Shown here in pieces: positions 1 to 6,765 of a stretch of 10,051 bases of DNA; positions within the stretch are counted from its first letter, which is position 1, and each line of letters starts with the position of its first letter. The notes beneath the pieces are model-generated. The model made no database searches, was not told the origin of the DNA, and saw only the letters and a program-made list of their open reading frames with translations. The stretch lies in assembly GCA_943350065.1 (NCBI GenBank), contig CALQZZ010000014.1, positions 1-10,051 of the forward strand, given 5' to 3'. The position numbers were made by a program, and so were the translations under genes. The stretch comes from Candidatus Nomurabacteria bacterium (lineage in GTDB: Bacteria > Patescibacteriota > Minisyncoccia > Phycocordibacterales > UBA9973).

Positions 1-5
1 ATAGC

Positions 6-40
6 AAACAACTATCTAGGACTGTCCTAGATAGTTGTTT
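6..40. terminator. long perfect hairpin after ABC transporter gene
   Basis: The arms are 6-21 and 25-40, a perfect 16-bp stem around a CTG loop (17-bp arms around one central base if read as a DNA palindrome). It lies 10 bp beyond the stop codon of the minus-strand ABC transporter gene. The flanking T-runs are short on both strands (GTTGTTT inside the stem), so it is not a textbook intrinsic terminator. It may terminate transcription from both sides, or it may be a palindromic repeat copy. Position after a stop codon favours terminator. Confidence 0.6.
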
Positions 41-49
41 TAAGATATT

Positions 50-1864
50 TTATGCTCCGAAAAGCTGATATTTTAAGAGATTCTTATATTCTTTGCAAGA
101 TTTTGAAAGTTTTTCATGAGTTCCCTCTCCTACTATTTTTCCATCTGCTACGACGAATATTTTGTCAGCATCAGCAATAGTCGAAAGTCTGTGAGCAATA
201 ATAATAGTTGTTCTACCTTTTGAACCTTTGTTTATCGCATCATGAATTAATTTTTCATTGTGTGAATCGAGGGCACTTGTAGCTTCATCAAAAATAAGTA
301 TTTTAGGATCTTTGATGAGTGCACGAGCGATGCCTATACGCTGTCTTTCACCACCAGAAACTTTTATTCCTCCTTCACCTATCATTGTCTCTAGTCCATG
401 ATCTTTTAACTTTTCAATAAATTCTGTCAAAGAAGCATCTTTTACTGCTTTTTGTAATTTTTTATCTTCAATATTTTTCTGTCCTTCTGGTAATCCGAAT
501 AAGATATTATCTTTGATACTCCTATCAAATAAATCTATTTTTTGTTCGACATTACCTATATGTGAACGAAGCCATTTTAGATTTATTTCTTTTAATGGAA
601 TTCCATCTATTAAAATTTCTCCATCAGTTGCTTCATAATATCTACGTATAAGATTTACAATAGTTGTTTTACCTGAACCAGACATACCTACGAAGCCGAC
701 CTTGGCTCCGGCTGGAATTGTGAAATTAATATTTGAAACAGTGTGATCCTCTTTGTTTTCAGTAGTATCTTTCTCTTCCTCCTCTTCTTTTTCTGATTTA
801 CGATATGGATAAGCAAAATTTACATTTCTAAATTCTATTTGTCCTTGTAGTTTTTCTATTATTACTCCGTTTGGATTTGGATCAATATCGGGAACTATAT
901 CCAATAAATCAAAATATTTTCGTATTTCAACAAGTAAAAATAATATTCTTCTTTGAGAACTCATAATATTTATCAAATTTCCAAAAACAGAATTTAACCA
1001 TGAAAAAAGTGTTACTATCATACCAATAGAGTGTTCTCCTATTAATATTAAATATAAACCGAGTGCTAAACAGGCGTATTGACCAAACAATATGAATAAT
1101 TTTTGTGGGTAGAACTTTTTTAAATAATTAACCCAAGTTTGATTTTCAAATTTAGTAAGATCATTCCAGAATTTAGTGAAATTTTTAATGGTTTCTTTCT
1201 CTTGAGCTTCAGAAATAACTAGTGTTGAATTTCTATATAATTCTGATTCTGTCTTTCCTTGAGCTTGATGTTTTTTTCTAATTTCATCTACAATTGGATA
1301 AACAATTATATTTCTTTTGTATGAAACTATTATATAAATAGTAACGAAAACAAAAGCAATAATAGCTATTCTCCAGTCAAAAATAAATAATATTATTAAG
1401 GTTACTAAAACTTGAAGTAAATTAGGAATTAAATTCCAAAATACTATTTCAATTAGACTGCTTACTGAATTTTGACCCTTATTTACGATTGTTTGCTTTA
1501 CCCCGGAATGTTCATTAATATGTTGACCGATAGAAAATTGCAACATTTTATTTAAAGAATAGATTGAAAAAGATTTTTGTATATGAGTATCTAATTTTTT
1601 AATTTCTATATATTCTTTCAACCACCATAAACCAATACTTTGAAAAATAGATATTATTAATGAAATAAATAAAAGCAAAAATGTTAAATGAATATTTCCT
1701 TTTGTGACAGCATCGATACTTTTGCCAAGTAAATATGGGGCAAGAGTACCTATTAGTTGAATTATTATTAATATAAAAACAATAATAGAAACATATTTCC
1801 AAAATGGTTTAAACAAAACTAATATCTGAGCGATAAAGCTCTTTTTTGTATTTTCTTTATTCAT
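50..1864 (-). CDS. ABC-type exporter half-transporter, fused membrane and ATPase domains
   Basis: A 604-residue protein with an N-terminal type IV exporter membrane domain and a C-terminal ATPase domain. About six hydrophobic segments are seen near residues 24-45, 60-82, 140-161, 165-182, 256-275 and 277-298. The ATPase has the A-loop tyrosine (FAYP, Y352), Walker A GMSGSGKTT 393-401, Q-loop Q441, signature VSGGERQ 502-508, Walker B ILIFDEATSALD 522-533 and switch histidine H558, so it looks active. Half-transporters of this family work as dimers in the inner membrane and export lipids, peptides or drugs; the substrate here cannot be read from sequence. There is no signal peptide. An acidic Glu/Lys/Asp-rich insertion (about 356-374) separates the A-loop from Walker A. 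The gene starts 19 bp after trpS, probably on the same transcript. The ATG has only A-rich sequence before it and no Shine-Dalgarno motif. Confidence 0.95.
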   Translation of the reverse strand: MNKENTKKSFIAQILVLFKPFWKYVSIIVFILIIIQLIGTLAPYLLGKSIDAVTKGNIHLTFLLLFISLIISIFQSIGLWWLKEYIEIKKLDTHIQKSFSIYSLNKMLQFSIGQHINEHSGVKQTIVNKGQNSVSSLIEIVFWNLIPNLLQVLVTLIILFIFDWRIAIIAFVFVTIYIIVSYKRNIIVYPIVDEIRKKHQAQGKTESELYRNSTLVISEAQEKETIKNFTKFWNDLTKFENQTWVNYLKKFYPQKLFILFGQYACLALGLYLILIGEHSIGMIVTLFSWLNSVFGNLINIMSSQRRILFLLVEIRKYFDLLDIVPDIDPNPNGVIIEKLQGQIEFRNVNFAYPYRKSEKEEEEEKDTTENKEDHTVSNINFTIPAGAKVGFVGMSGSGKTTIVNLIRRYYEATDGEILIDGIPLKEINLKWLRSHIGNVEQKIDLFDRSIKDNILFGLPEGQKNIEDKKLQKAVKDASLTEFIEKLKDHGLETMIGEGGIKVSGGERQRIGIARALIKDPKILIFDEATSALDSHNEKLIHDAINKGSKGRTTIIIAHRLSTIADADKIFVVADGKIVGEGTHEKLSKSCKEYKNLLKYQLFGA

Positions 1865-1883
1865 TTTTATTTTTCTTTAACTT

Positions 1884-2903
1884 TTAAAAAAAATCTATTT
1901 TCATTGCACGGCGAACTTCATTCAATGTTTGAATTGCTTCTTCACGAGCTTTTTTTGTACCTTCTTCTAAGATATCCATAACCATTTTTGGATTCTCTGC
2001 TAATTTCTCTCTTTTTTCACGAATAGGAGTTATTATTTCAGATAAAACTTTTGCTAAACGTTTTTTTAGAATAACGTCACCGAGTCCACCCTTTTTATAT
2101 TGTTCTTTTAGATCTGCAACTTCTTCTTTGTTTGTATCAAAAATATCTAGATACATAAATACGACATTACCTTCTACTTTACCTGGGTCAGTAACATGGA
2201 TGTGATTTGGATCTGTATACATTTCCATTACTTTCTTTTCTATTGTTTCATCTGAATCAGAAAGATAAATTCCATTATTTAAAGATTTAGACATTTTTGA
2301 ATTACCATCAGTGCCGACCAGACGTGGAGTTTCTCCGACTAAATGTGAAACTCTCTTAAAAGTATCTCCATAAATGCGATTGAATGAATCTACTATTTCA
2401 TTTGTTTGTTCGATCATTGGCTTTTGATCTTCACCGACTGGAATCAAGTTTGCTTTTGCAAATAAAATATCTGCTGCTTGAGAAACTGGGTAAACTAGAA
2501 ATCCTGCTGGAACATCTTCACCGAAACCTTTTTGTTGCATTTCAGATTTTACTGTTGGGTTTCTTTTTAAACGAGCAAGTGTTACTAGATTCATAAAAAG
2601 GAGTGCTAATTCTGCAATTTCAGGAATTTGGGATTGTATGAACATTGTTGTCTTAGCTGGATCGAGTCCACAAGCGAGGTTATCGAGTGCGACTTCGAGT
2701 GTATTGATACGAATTTTTTCTGGATTTTCAGCGTTATCAGTGAGGGCTTGCATATCAGCAACCATATAAAAAGATTTTTTAGCTTCATTTTGAAGTTTAA
2801 GTCTATTTTGAATAGAACCGACAAAATGCCCCAAGTGGAGTTTTCCTGTTGGTCTATCACCTGTCAAAACTATTATTTCTTTTGTTTCTGGTTTATTTTC
2901 CAT
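1884..2903 (-). CDS. trpS: tryptophanyl-tRNA synthetase
   Basis: The 339-residue protein is a class I aminoacyl-tRNA synthetase that charges tRNA-Trp in the cytoplasm. The HIGH motif is HLGH at 23-26 within the family-typical DRPTGKLHLGH, and the KMSKS loop is intact (KMSKS 203-207). GEDQ (157-160) and the DIL segment (145-147) are typical of bacterial TrpRS. Length matches the usual 330-350 residues. The start at 2903 is fixed by family alignment and by an extended -10 element spaced so that transcription would begin on the ATG itself. An AGGA touches the ATG directly, which is too close to serve as a normal ribosome binding site. The gene diverges from dnaB and is followed by the ABC exporter gene 19 bp downstream with no terminator between. 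Confidence 0.97.
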   Translation of the reverse strand: MENKPETKEIIVLTGDRPTGKLHLGHFVGSIQNRLKLQNEAKKSFYMVADMQALTDNAENPEKIRINTLEVALDNLACGLDPAKTTMFIQSQIPEIAELALLFMNLVTLARLKRNPTVKSEMQQKGFGEDVPAGFLVYPVSQAADILFAKANLIPVGEDQKPMIEQTNEIVDSFNRIYGDTFKRVSHLVGETPRLVGTDGNSKMSKSLNNGIYLSDSDETIEKKVMEMYTDPNHIHVTDPGKVEGNVVFMYLDIFDTNKEEVADLKEQYKKGGLGDVILKKRLAKVLSEIITPIREKREKLAENPKMVMDILEEGTKKAREEAIQTLNEVRRAMKIDFF

Positions 2904-2909
2904 TCCTAT

Positions 2910-2938
2910 ATATTATCATAAATTCTAATATTTTTCAG
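2910..2938 (-). promoter_or_regulatory. trpS promoter, predicted leaderless
   Basis: On the minus strand an extended -10, TGATAATAT (2918 down to 2910), has the TG dinucleotide in the right place and 4 of 6 matches in its hexamer TAATAT. CTGAAA at 2938-2933 is a 4 of 6 match to the -35 with a 17-bp spacer. Exactly six bases separate the -10 from the ATG, putting the expected start point on the A of the start codon. Confidence 0.6.
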
Positions 2939-2987
2939 TATAAACCTTTTCCCCATTTTAATAACATAGTTATGCTATTTGTCTCTA

Positions 2988-3021
2988 TTCACCTATCTAT
3001 TGATTGTGCTAAAATGCACCT
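2988..3021 (+). promoter_or_regulatory. dnaB promoter, predicted leaderless
   Basis: TGCTAAAAT at 3007-3015 is an extended -10 (TGn plus a 5 of 6 match to TATAAT). TTCACC at 2988-2993 matches the -35 at 4 of 6 positions, with a 16-bp spacer. Six bases (3016-3021) lie between the -10 and the ATG, so the predicted start point is base 3022, the first base of dnaB. It faces the trpS promoter across the same gap. Confidence 0.65.
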
Positions 3022-4413
3022 ATGTCAAAATTTAAGAAAAATGAAATTCGCATTCCACCACAAAGCATTGATTCAGAAAAAGCTGTTCTTGGATCTATAC
3101 TTTTACGTAAAGATGCTATTAATGATATTGAAGATGTCATTACCGGAGATTCTTTTTACGTAGAAAAAAATAAAATACTTTTTGATACAATGATGGATTT
3201 GGCTAGAGCCAATGAACCTATCGATATGCTTTCACTTTCGACAAAACTTTCTGAAAGAAAACTTCTCGAAGCTGTCGGCGGAAATCAATATCTCGCTGAA
3301 ATAGTAAATATTGTTCCTTCTTCGACAAATGTCCGCCACTACGCTGACATCGTGCAAAAGAAATTTATTCTACGTTCACTCATCGACGCTGCAGATTATG
3401 TTTCAGAATTGGCTTTTGACGAAGGTGACGATCATATGGAAGAAATTCTCGATATGGCAGAAAAGAAAATGTTTGCTGTCGTTTCTTCACCAAAGAATCA
3501 AAAATTTGTGAGCATGAAAGATGCTTTGCCTGAAGCCTTTGATCGACTATCCAGACTTCATGAAAACAAAGGTGAAATACGTGGAATTCCGACTGGTTTC
3601 CGAGATTTGGATACAATGCTTTCTGGTTTCCAAAAATCAGACTTGATAATTCTCGCCGCTCGCCCATCTGTAGGTAAGACGACTCTCGCCCTCGATATTG
3701 CCCGCCTGGCTGCAACCCAGCACGGTAAATCTGTTGGTATTTTTTCTCTGGAAATGTCTACTCAACAATTGATCGATAGAATGCTTTCAGCTGAATCAAA
3801 AGTGAATGCTTGGAATTTACGTACAGGAAATTTATCTTCTGATAAAGAGTTTTCTCAACTTCGTGATTCTCTAGATAAACTTTCAAAAGCAAAAATATTT
3901 ATCGACGATCAAGCTGGTAACTCGATAGCAAAAATGAAAGCTGCTTCACGACGTTTGAAAGCTGAAAAAGGTCTTGATCTTATTGTCGTCGACTACTTAC
4001 AGCTTATGACGACATCAAAGAGTTATGATTCTATGGTGAACCAAGTGACTGAAATATCTCGCTCATTGAAAGGTTTAGCCAAAGAGCTTGATGTGCCTGT
4101 GATTGCACTTTCGCAGCTTTCTCGTGCTGTGGAATCTCGTGGAGGTAAGCCTCGCCTTTCTGACCTTCGTGACTCTGGATCTATCGAACAAGATGCCGAC
4201 GTCGTAATGTTTATTCACCGTGAAGATAAAGGTAAAGATGAATCTGAGCGTACAAATATCGCCGAAATCTTGATTGAAAAACATCGTAATGGACCTACAG
4301 GTAAAGTGGATCTTTATTTCGATGATAAGACTACATCTTTTTTGTCTATTGATAAAAATAATTTAAGTGAATTTTCTTCAAACAAAAAAGCTGATGCTTT
4401 AGATGAATTTTAA
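3022..4413 (+). CDS. dnaB: replicative DNA helicase DnaB
   Basis: The 463-residue protein is the hexameric helicase that unwinds DNA at the replication fork. The N-terminal DnaB domain begins with the typical PPQSIDSEKAVLGS (12-25) and extends to about residue 150. The RecA-like motor follows from about 185: Walker A ARPSVGKTT 213-221, the catalytic glutamate in FSLEMS (E244), Walker B IVVDYLQLM 321-329 with D324, SQLSRAVE 364-371, and the DLRDSGSIEQDADVV segment near 381-395 leading to FIHRED (397-402), the region of the arginine finger. Length is normal, there is no intein in the usual Walker A site, and the tail is acidic. The start agrees both with family alignment and with the leaderless promoter. 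It is the first gene of a two-gene unit with recR. Confidence 0.98.
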   Translation: MSKFKKNEIRIPPQSIDSEKAVLGSILLRKDAINDIEDVITGDSFYVEKNKILFDTMMDLARANEPIDMLSLSTKLSERKLLEAVGGNQYLAEIVNIVPSSTNVRHYADIVQKKFILRSLIDAADYVSELAFDEGDDHMEEILDMAEKKMFAVVSSPKNQKFVSMKDALPEAFDRLSRLHENKGEIRGIPTGFRDLDTMLSGFQKSDLIILAARPSVGKTTLALDIARLAATQHGKSVGIFSLEMSTQQLIDRMLSAESKVNAWNLRTGNLSSDKEFSQLRDSLDKLSKAKIFIDDQAGNSIAKMKAASRRLKAEKGLDLIVVDYLQLMTTSKSYDSMVNQVTEISRSLKGLAKELDVPVIALSQLSRAVESRGGKPRLSDLRDSGSIEQDADVVMFIHREDKGKDESERTNIAEILIEKHRNGPTGKVDLYFDDKTTSFLSIDKNNLSEFSSNKKADALDEF

Positions 4414-4415
4414 AC

Positions 4416-5036
4416 ATGGATGCAATTGAAAAATTAAGTGAATACTTCAAAGAATTTCCTGGTATTGGAGAAAGACAAGCAAAACGTTTTGTGTATTTTT
4501 TAATGGCACGTAATCCAAATTATTCTGAAAATTTAGCTAAATTAATTTTAGATTTAAAGAAAGAAATTTCTCAATGTGCTGAATGTTTCCGATTCTTTAA
4601 TCTACGCTATAGCGTAGATGAGAAAAAAATTTGTGATATTTGTTCTAACCCAAAGACTGACCAGAGCATATTAATGATTATTGAAAAAGATTCCGATTTA
4701 GAAAGTGTTAAAAAAAGTAAAAATTATAATGGAAAATATTTTGTTCTAGGTGGACTCGTACCGATAGTAGAAAAAAGTACTCCAGCTCGAATTCGCCTCA
4801 ATGAATTGAAAGATAAAATAAATAACAATAAAAATAATTTGAAGGAAATAATCCTCGCTTTTTCTCTCTCACCTCAAGGTGATCATACTGATATGTATAT
4901 TAAAAGTCAGCTTCGAGAATTGGCTGATTCTTTGAATATAAAAATCTCTTCTCTCGGCCGTGGCCTTTCTACTGGTACTGAACTCGAATATTCTGATAAT
5001 GAAACCATCAAAAACGCTTTACAAAATAGACATTAA
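4416..5036 (+). CDS. recR: recombination mediator protein RecR
   Basis: The 206-residue RecR helps load RecA onto gapped DNA as part of the RecFOR/RecOR pathway. It shows the N-terminal helix-hairpin-helix (FPGIGERQAKRF, 14-25), a four-cysteine zinc finger (C54, C57, C73, C76), a Toprim domain (from about MIIEKDSD, 87-94, with YFVLGG 108-113) and the conserved C-terminal RGLSTGTELEYSD (182-194). The spacing between the cysteine pairs is 15 residues against the usual 8 in bacterial RecR. The extra seven, NLRYSVD (62-68), are encoded by a perfect 20-bp palindrome. Both cysteine pairs are kept, so the protein is probably functional. The ATG lies 2 bp after the dnaB stop with no Shine-Dalgarno motif, implying coupled translation. 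A strong terminator follows at once. Confidence 0.96.
   Translation: MDAIEKLSEYFKEFPGIGERQAKRFVYFLMARNPNYSENLAKLILDLKKEISQCAECFRFFNLRYSVDEKKICDICSNPKTDQSILMIIEKDSDLESVKKSKNYNGKYFVLGGLVPIVEKSTPARIRLNELKDKINNNKNNLKEIILAFSLSPQGDHTDMYIKSQLRELADSLNIKISSLGRGLSTGTELEYSDNETIKNALQNRH
4600..4619. repeat. perfect 20-bp palindrome inside recR
   Basis: ATCTACGCTATAGCGTAGAT is its own reverse complement. With the preceding base it accounts for 21 bases, or seven codons (NLRYSVD), that lengthen the zinc-finger loop of RecR. Removing it restores the canonical eight-residue spacing between cysteine pairs, which suggests insertion of a small palindromic element in frame. No second copy is seen in this window. 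Confidence 0.75.
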
Positions 5037-5062
5037 AAAATCCCGAATAATTCGGGATTTTT
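5036..5062. terminator. bidirectional intrinsic terminator between recR and C15 peptidase gene
   Basis: AAAAATCCCGAA (5036-5047), loop TAA, then TTCGGGATTTTT (5051-5062) form a perfect 12-bp stem with an A-run on one side and a T-run on the other. It lies directly after the recR stop codon and 2 bp beyond the stop of the convergent minus-strand gene, so it can serve both. Confidence 0.92.
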
Positions 5063-5064
5063 AT

Positions 5065-5688
5065 TTAAATATTTTCTGCTATTAGTTCAATCGCTGTATG
5101 TAAGTCTACTTCATTTATAAAGAAAAGTTTACCTTTTTTGCCTAATTGTAATTTATATTCATTTGTCCAAGGAATATGTATAAATAAATTTCTAGTTTTT
5201 AATCCTTCATCTAAAATCTTTTTAGTAGTTAGATAAGCTAGAGAATTACAAATAAAAGCATTTGCATTGTCTGAAATTTCAAAAGGAATTTTTTCTGTGC
5301 TAAGCATGTTTGCAAGAAAAAGATTATTTGCAGTAGCTGATAATTTTTTAGGTATGTCTGCTACACTAATGAGTCTTTTTCCGTTTGGTTTTAAACCACC
5401 TGCATCTTTGTATTTGCTCTGCATTCTATTTTTGAATGTCGTTTCAAATCTAATACCTCTTACTTTTGAAGATAGACCTGTACTGATTATCGCGTCTGGT
5501 TTTTCTCTGTCGATTAGTTTAGATAATTCTTCAAAAGCTCCATAATAAGTACATGGTAATACTATACCAATAATTTCTATACCATTAATTTTAAAGTATT
5601 CACTTTTAAAATGAGCAACTAAATCCTGTGTAGGATTATAAGAATATCCACCAAATGGCTGAAATCCAGTCAAAATAATTTTCTTCAT
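5065..5688 (-). CDS. pcp: pyroglutamyl-peptidase I-like protein (peptidase family C15)
   Basis: The 207-residue protein resembles cysteine peptidases that remove N-terminal pyroglutamate from peptides in the cytoplasm. The N-terminus KKIILTGFQPFGG (2-14) is the family hallmark, and NPT (18-20) follows as in C15 enzymes. All three catalytic positions can be placed: E82 (in IRFETTFKN), C147 (in NAFICNSLAY) and H171 (in FIHIPW), with spacings close to those of characterised members. Length is normal, and there is no signal peptide or membrane segment. The segment after E82 (about 88-120) is divergent, so substrate preference is uncertain. The gene is a single unit: a terminator lies upstream (for the mutarotase gene) and another at its end. 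A likely role is recycling amino acids from scavenged or turned-over peptides. Confidence 0.85.
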   Translation of the reverse strand: MKKIILTGFQPFGGYSYNPTQDLVAHFKSEYFKINGIEIIGIVLPCTYYGAFEELSKLIDREKPDAIISTGLSSKVRGIRFETTFKNRMQSKYKDAGGLKPNGKRLISVADIPKKLSATANNLFLANMLSTEKIPFEISDNANAFICNSLAYLTTKKILDEGLKTRNLFIHIPWTNEYKLQLGKKGKLFFINEVDLHTAIELIAENI

Positions 5689-5695
5689 CGTTTAT

Positions 5696-5701
5696 ATTTT
5701 A
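5696..5701 (-). promoter_or_regulatory. candidate -10 box of the C15 peptidase gene
   Basis: On the minus strand TAAAAT (5701 to 5696) lies seven bases before the ATG at 5688, predicting a leader of about 0-1 base. No convincing -35 is seen. The surrounding sequence is very AT-rich, so chance matches are easy. Confidence 0.4.
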
Positions 5702-5751
5702 AATATCATTTGTTTTTATTTACACTAACATATTCTCTATTTTTGGCAAAT

Positions 5752-5779
5752 AAAAAACCCACAGTAATGTGGGCTATTT
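5752..5779 (-). terminator. intrinsic terminator of the mutarotase gene
   Basis: On the minus strand the stem CCCACA / TGTGGG (5773-5768 with 5763-5758, loop TTAC) is followed by a run of six T (5757-5752). It lies 12 bp after the stop codon of the mutarotase gene and before the C15 peptidase promoter. Confidence 0.85.
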
Positions 5780-5784
5780 TTTAT

Positions 5785-6657
5785 TTATTCATCTACCGTA
5801 ATCATCATCCAGGCATTTACTGAATCCTCTTCTGGTTTCAAGTAAAGTCCTTTTGGTGTGCCAAAAAATTTGTTATCAGCAGAAACAGGCTCAACACAAA
5901 TAAATGGTGAGGATTTTCCCGGTCTCCATAATACTATTTGAGAGTCAGGATAATTATTTAATAATCCTCCAAATTGCATATGTATTTTTGCCATATCAGC
6001 AATAAGTAAACGGACATTCCCATCAGTGGGCATGGGCTTTACTATATCAACAAACGTTTCCTTGTTTGAGATGTATTCTTTACCTTGTAACCCCTTTCCA
6101 AAATATATTTTTGATTTTTTGAAACTAAATGGAAATTCAAAATAAGGATGGAATCCTAAATTAATCGGAATTGGATTTCGCGGCTCTTTTGGAAAATCGA
6201 TTATACTCGGGCGTGAAATTTTCACGTTTTGAATAAAACCATTATCTAGAAAATAAAAACTGCTCTTCATTCGGAAACCATAATTAAATGTAACATCATT
6301 TCTGGTTATGTTTGGAATGTAGTTATATTCAAGAGAGATACATTCTACTTTTGCTTTATTTTTAAGAAATTTTACAAAACCAAGCTTGATAAAATCTTCA
6401 TAAGGCAAAGAGTAACATTCGAATTTTGAAAACTCACTATCACGAATAAAACCGTGACGTGAAAGATTCATTCCTGATGTTTGGTTCGTCCCAAAATTTG
6501 GAAAGCAAATATGGCTTCCTCCTCTTAATTTTAATTCACCATTTTCTTTAATAATTTGTTGCGGATAGAAAATGTGTTTGTCACCAATTTGAAATGACGT
6601 AATCGTACCTCCGACATGATTAATGCCGAGGCTTACTAATCCTTTTTTGTAGATCAT
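5785..6657 (-). CDS. aldose 1-epimerase / hexose-phosphate mutarotase-like protein
   Basis: The 290-residue protein belongs to the galactose mutarotase-like superfamily, which interconverts alpha and beta anomers of aldoses or hexose 6-phosphates. Diagnostic segments appear in the right order: GGTITSF near the N-terminus (16-22), GGSHICFPNFG (46-56), RHGFIRDSEF (67-76), LGFHPYFEFPF (167-177) and VLWRPG...FICVEPVSA (242-260). The candidate catalytic residues are H68 and H170 with the base E256. The GG-x-ICFP-x-FG and HGF segments are closer to the YeaD-type hexose-6-phosphate epimerases, while HPYF is as in GalM, so the exact sugar is not decided. No signal peptide, hence probably cytoplasmic. 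The gene is monocistronic with its own promoter and terminator, and a 14-bp palindrome sits in the promoter, hinting at regulation. Confidence 0.8.
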   Translation of the reverse strand: MIYKKGLVSLGINHVGGTITSFQIGDKHIFYPQQIIKENGELKLRGGSHICFPNFGTNQTSGMNLSRHGFIRDSEFSKFECYSLPYEDFIKLGFVKFLKNKAKVECISLEYNYIPNITRNDVTFNYGFRMKSSFYFLDNGFIQNVKISRPSIIDFPKEPRNPIPINLGFHPYFEFPFSFKKSKIYFGKGLQGKEYISNKETFVDIVKPMPTDGNVRLLIADMAKIHMQFGGLLNNYPDSQIVLWRPGKSSPFICVEPVSADNKFFGTPKGLYLKPEEDSVNAWMMITVDE

Positions 6658-6675
6658 CTTTTATTTTTTTAAGTT

Positions 6676-6703
6676 ACTATATATCTGAGCTCAGATTACA
6701 CAA
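6676..6703 (-). promoter_or_regulatory. candidate promoter of the mutarotase gene
   Basis: On the minus strand TATAGT (6681-6676) is a 5 of 6 match to the -10 and TTGTGT (6703-6698) keeps the TTG of the -35, spacer 16 bp. The predicted start point near 6669 gives a short A-rich leader of about 12 bases without a Shine-Dalgarno motif. Confidence 0.45.
6683..6696. promoter_or_regulatory. 14-bp palindrome, possible operator
   Basis: ATCTGAGCTCAGAT is a perfect palindrome that fills most of the spacer between the candidate -35 and -10 of the mutarotase gene. This is where a dimeric repressor would block transcription. No regulator gene is adjacent in the window, so the role is inferred from symmetry and position only. 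Confidence 0.4.
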
Positions 6704-6737
6704 TATTTTAATAAATGTCAAAAATAAATAGACAACA

Positions 6738-6765
6738 AAAAATCCCTCATTAATGAGGGATTTTT
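6738..6765 (-). terminator. intrinsic terminator of rplU
   Basis: A symmetric hairpin, AAAAATCCCTCA / TGAGGGATTTTT around TTAA, forms a stem of at least 12 bp with T-runs on both sides. On the minus strand it begins within the rplU stop codon region and ends in TTTTTTG. It could also stop plus-strand transcription, though no plus-strand gene ends here. Confidence 0.9.

Noticed and set aside
2904..2907. AGGA before trpS as a Shine-Dalgarno site
   Set aside because: It directly touches the ATG, leaving no spacing for the ribosome, and would lie outside the predicted leaderless transcript.
2628..2921. 97-codon open frame on the plus strand opposite trpS
   Set aside because: It is antisense to a clear trpS gene, has low-complexity hydrophobic composition typical of reversed codons, and shows no start signal.
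2961..2980. Partial inverted repeat in the dnaB-trpS gap (TAACATAGTTA)
   Set aside because: The stem is only 4 bp in AT-rich sequence, which is expected by chance.
3380..3715. 111-codon open frame on the minus strand opposite dnaB
   Set aside because: It is entirely antisense to the conserved DnaB coding sequence, and its translation resembles no protein family.
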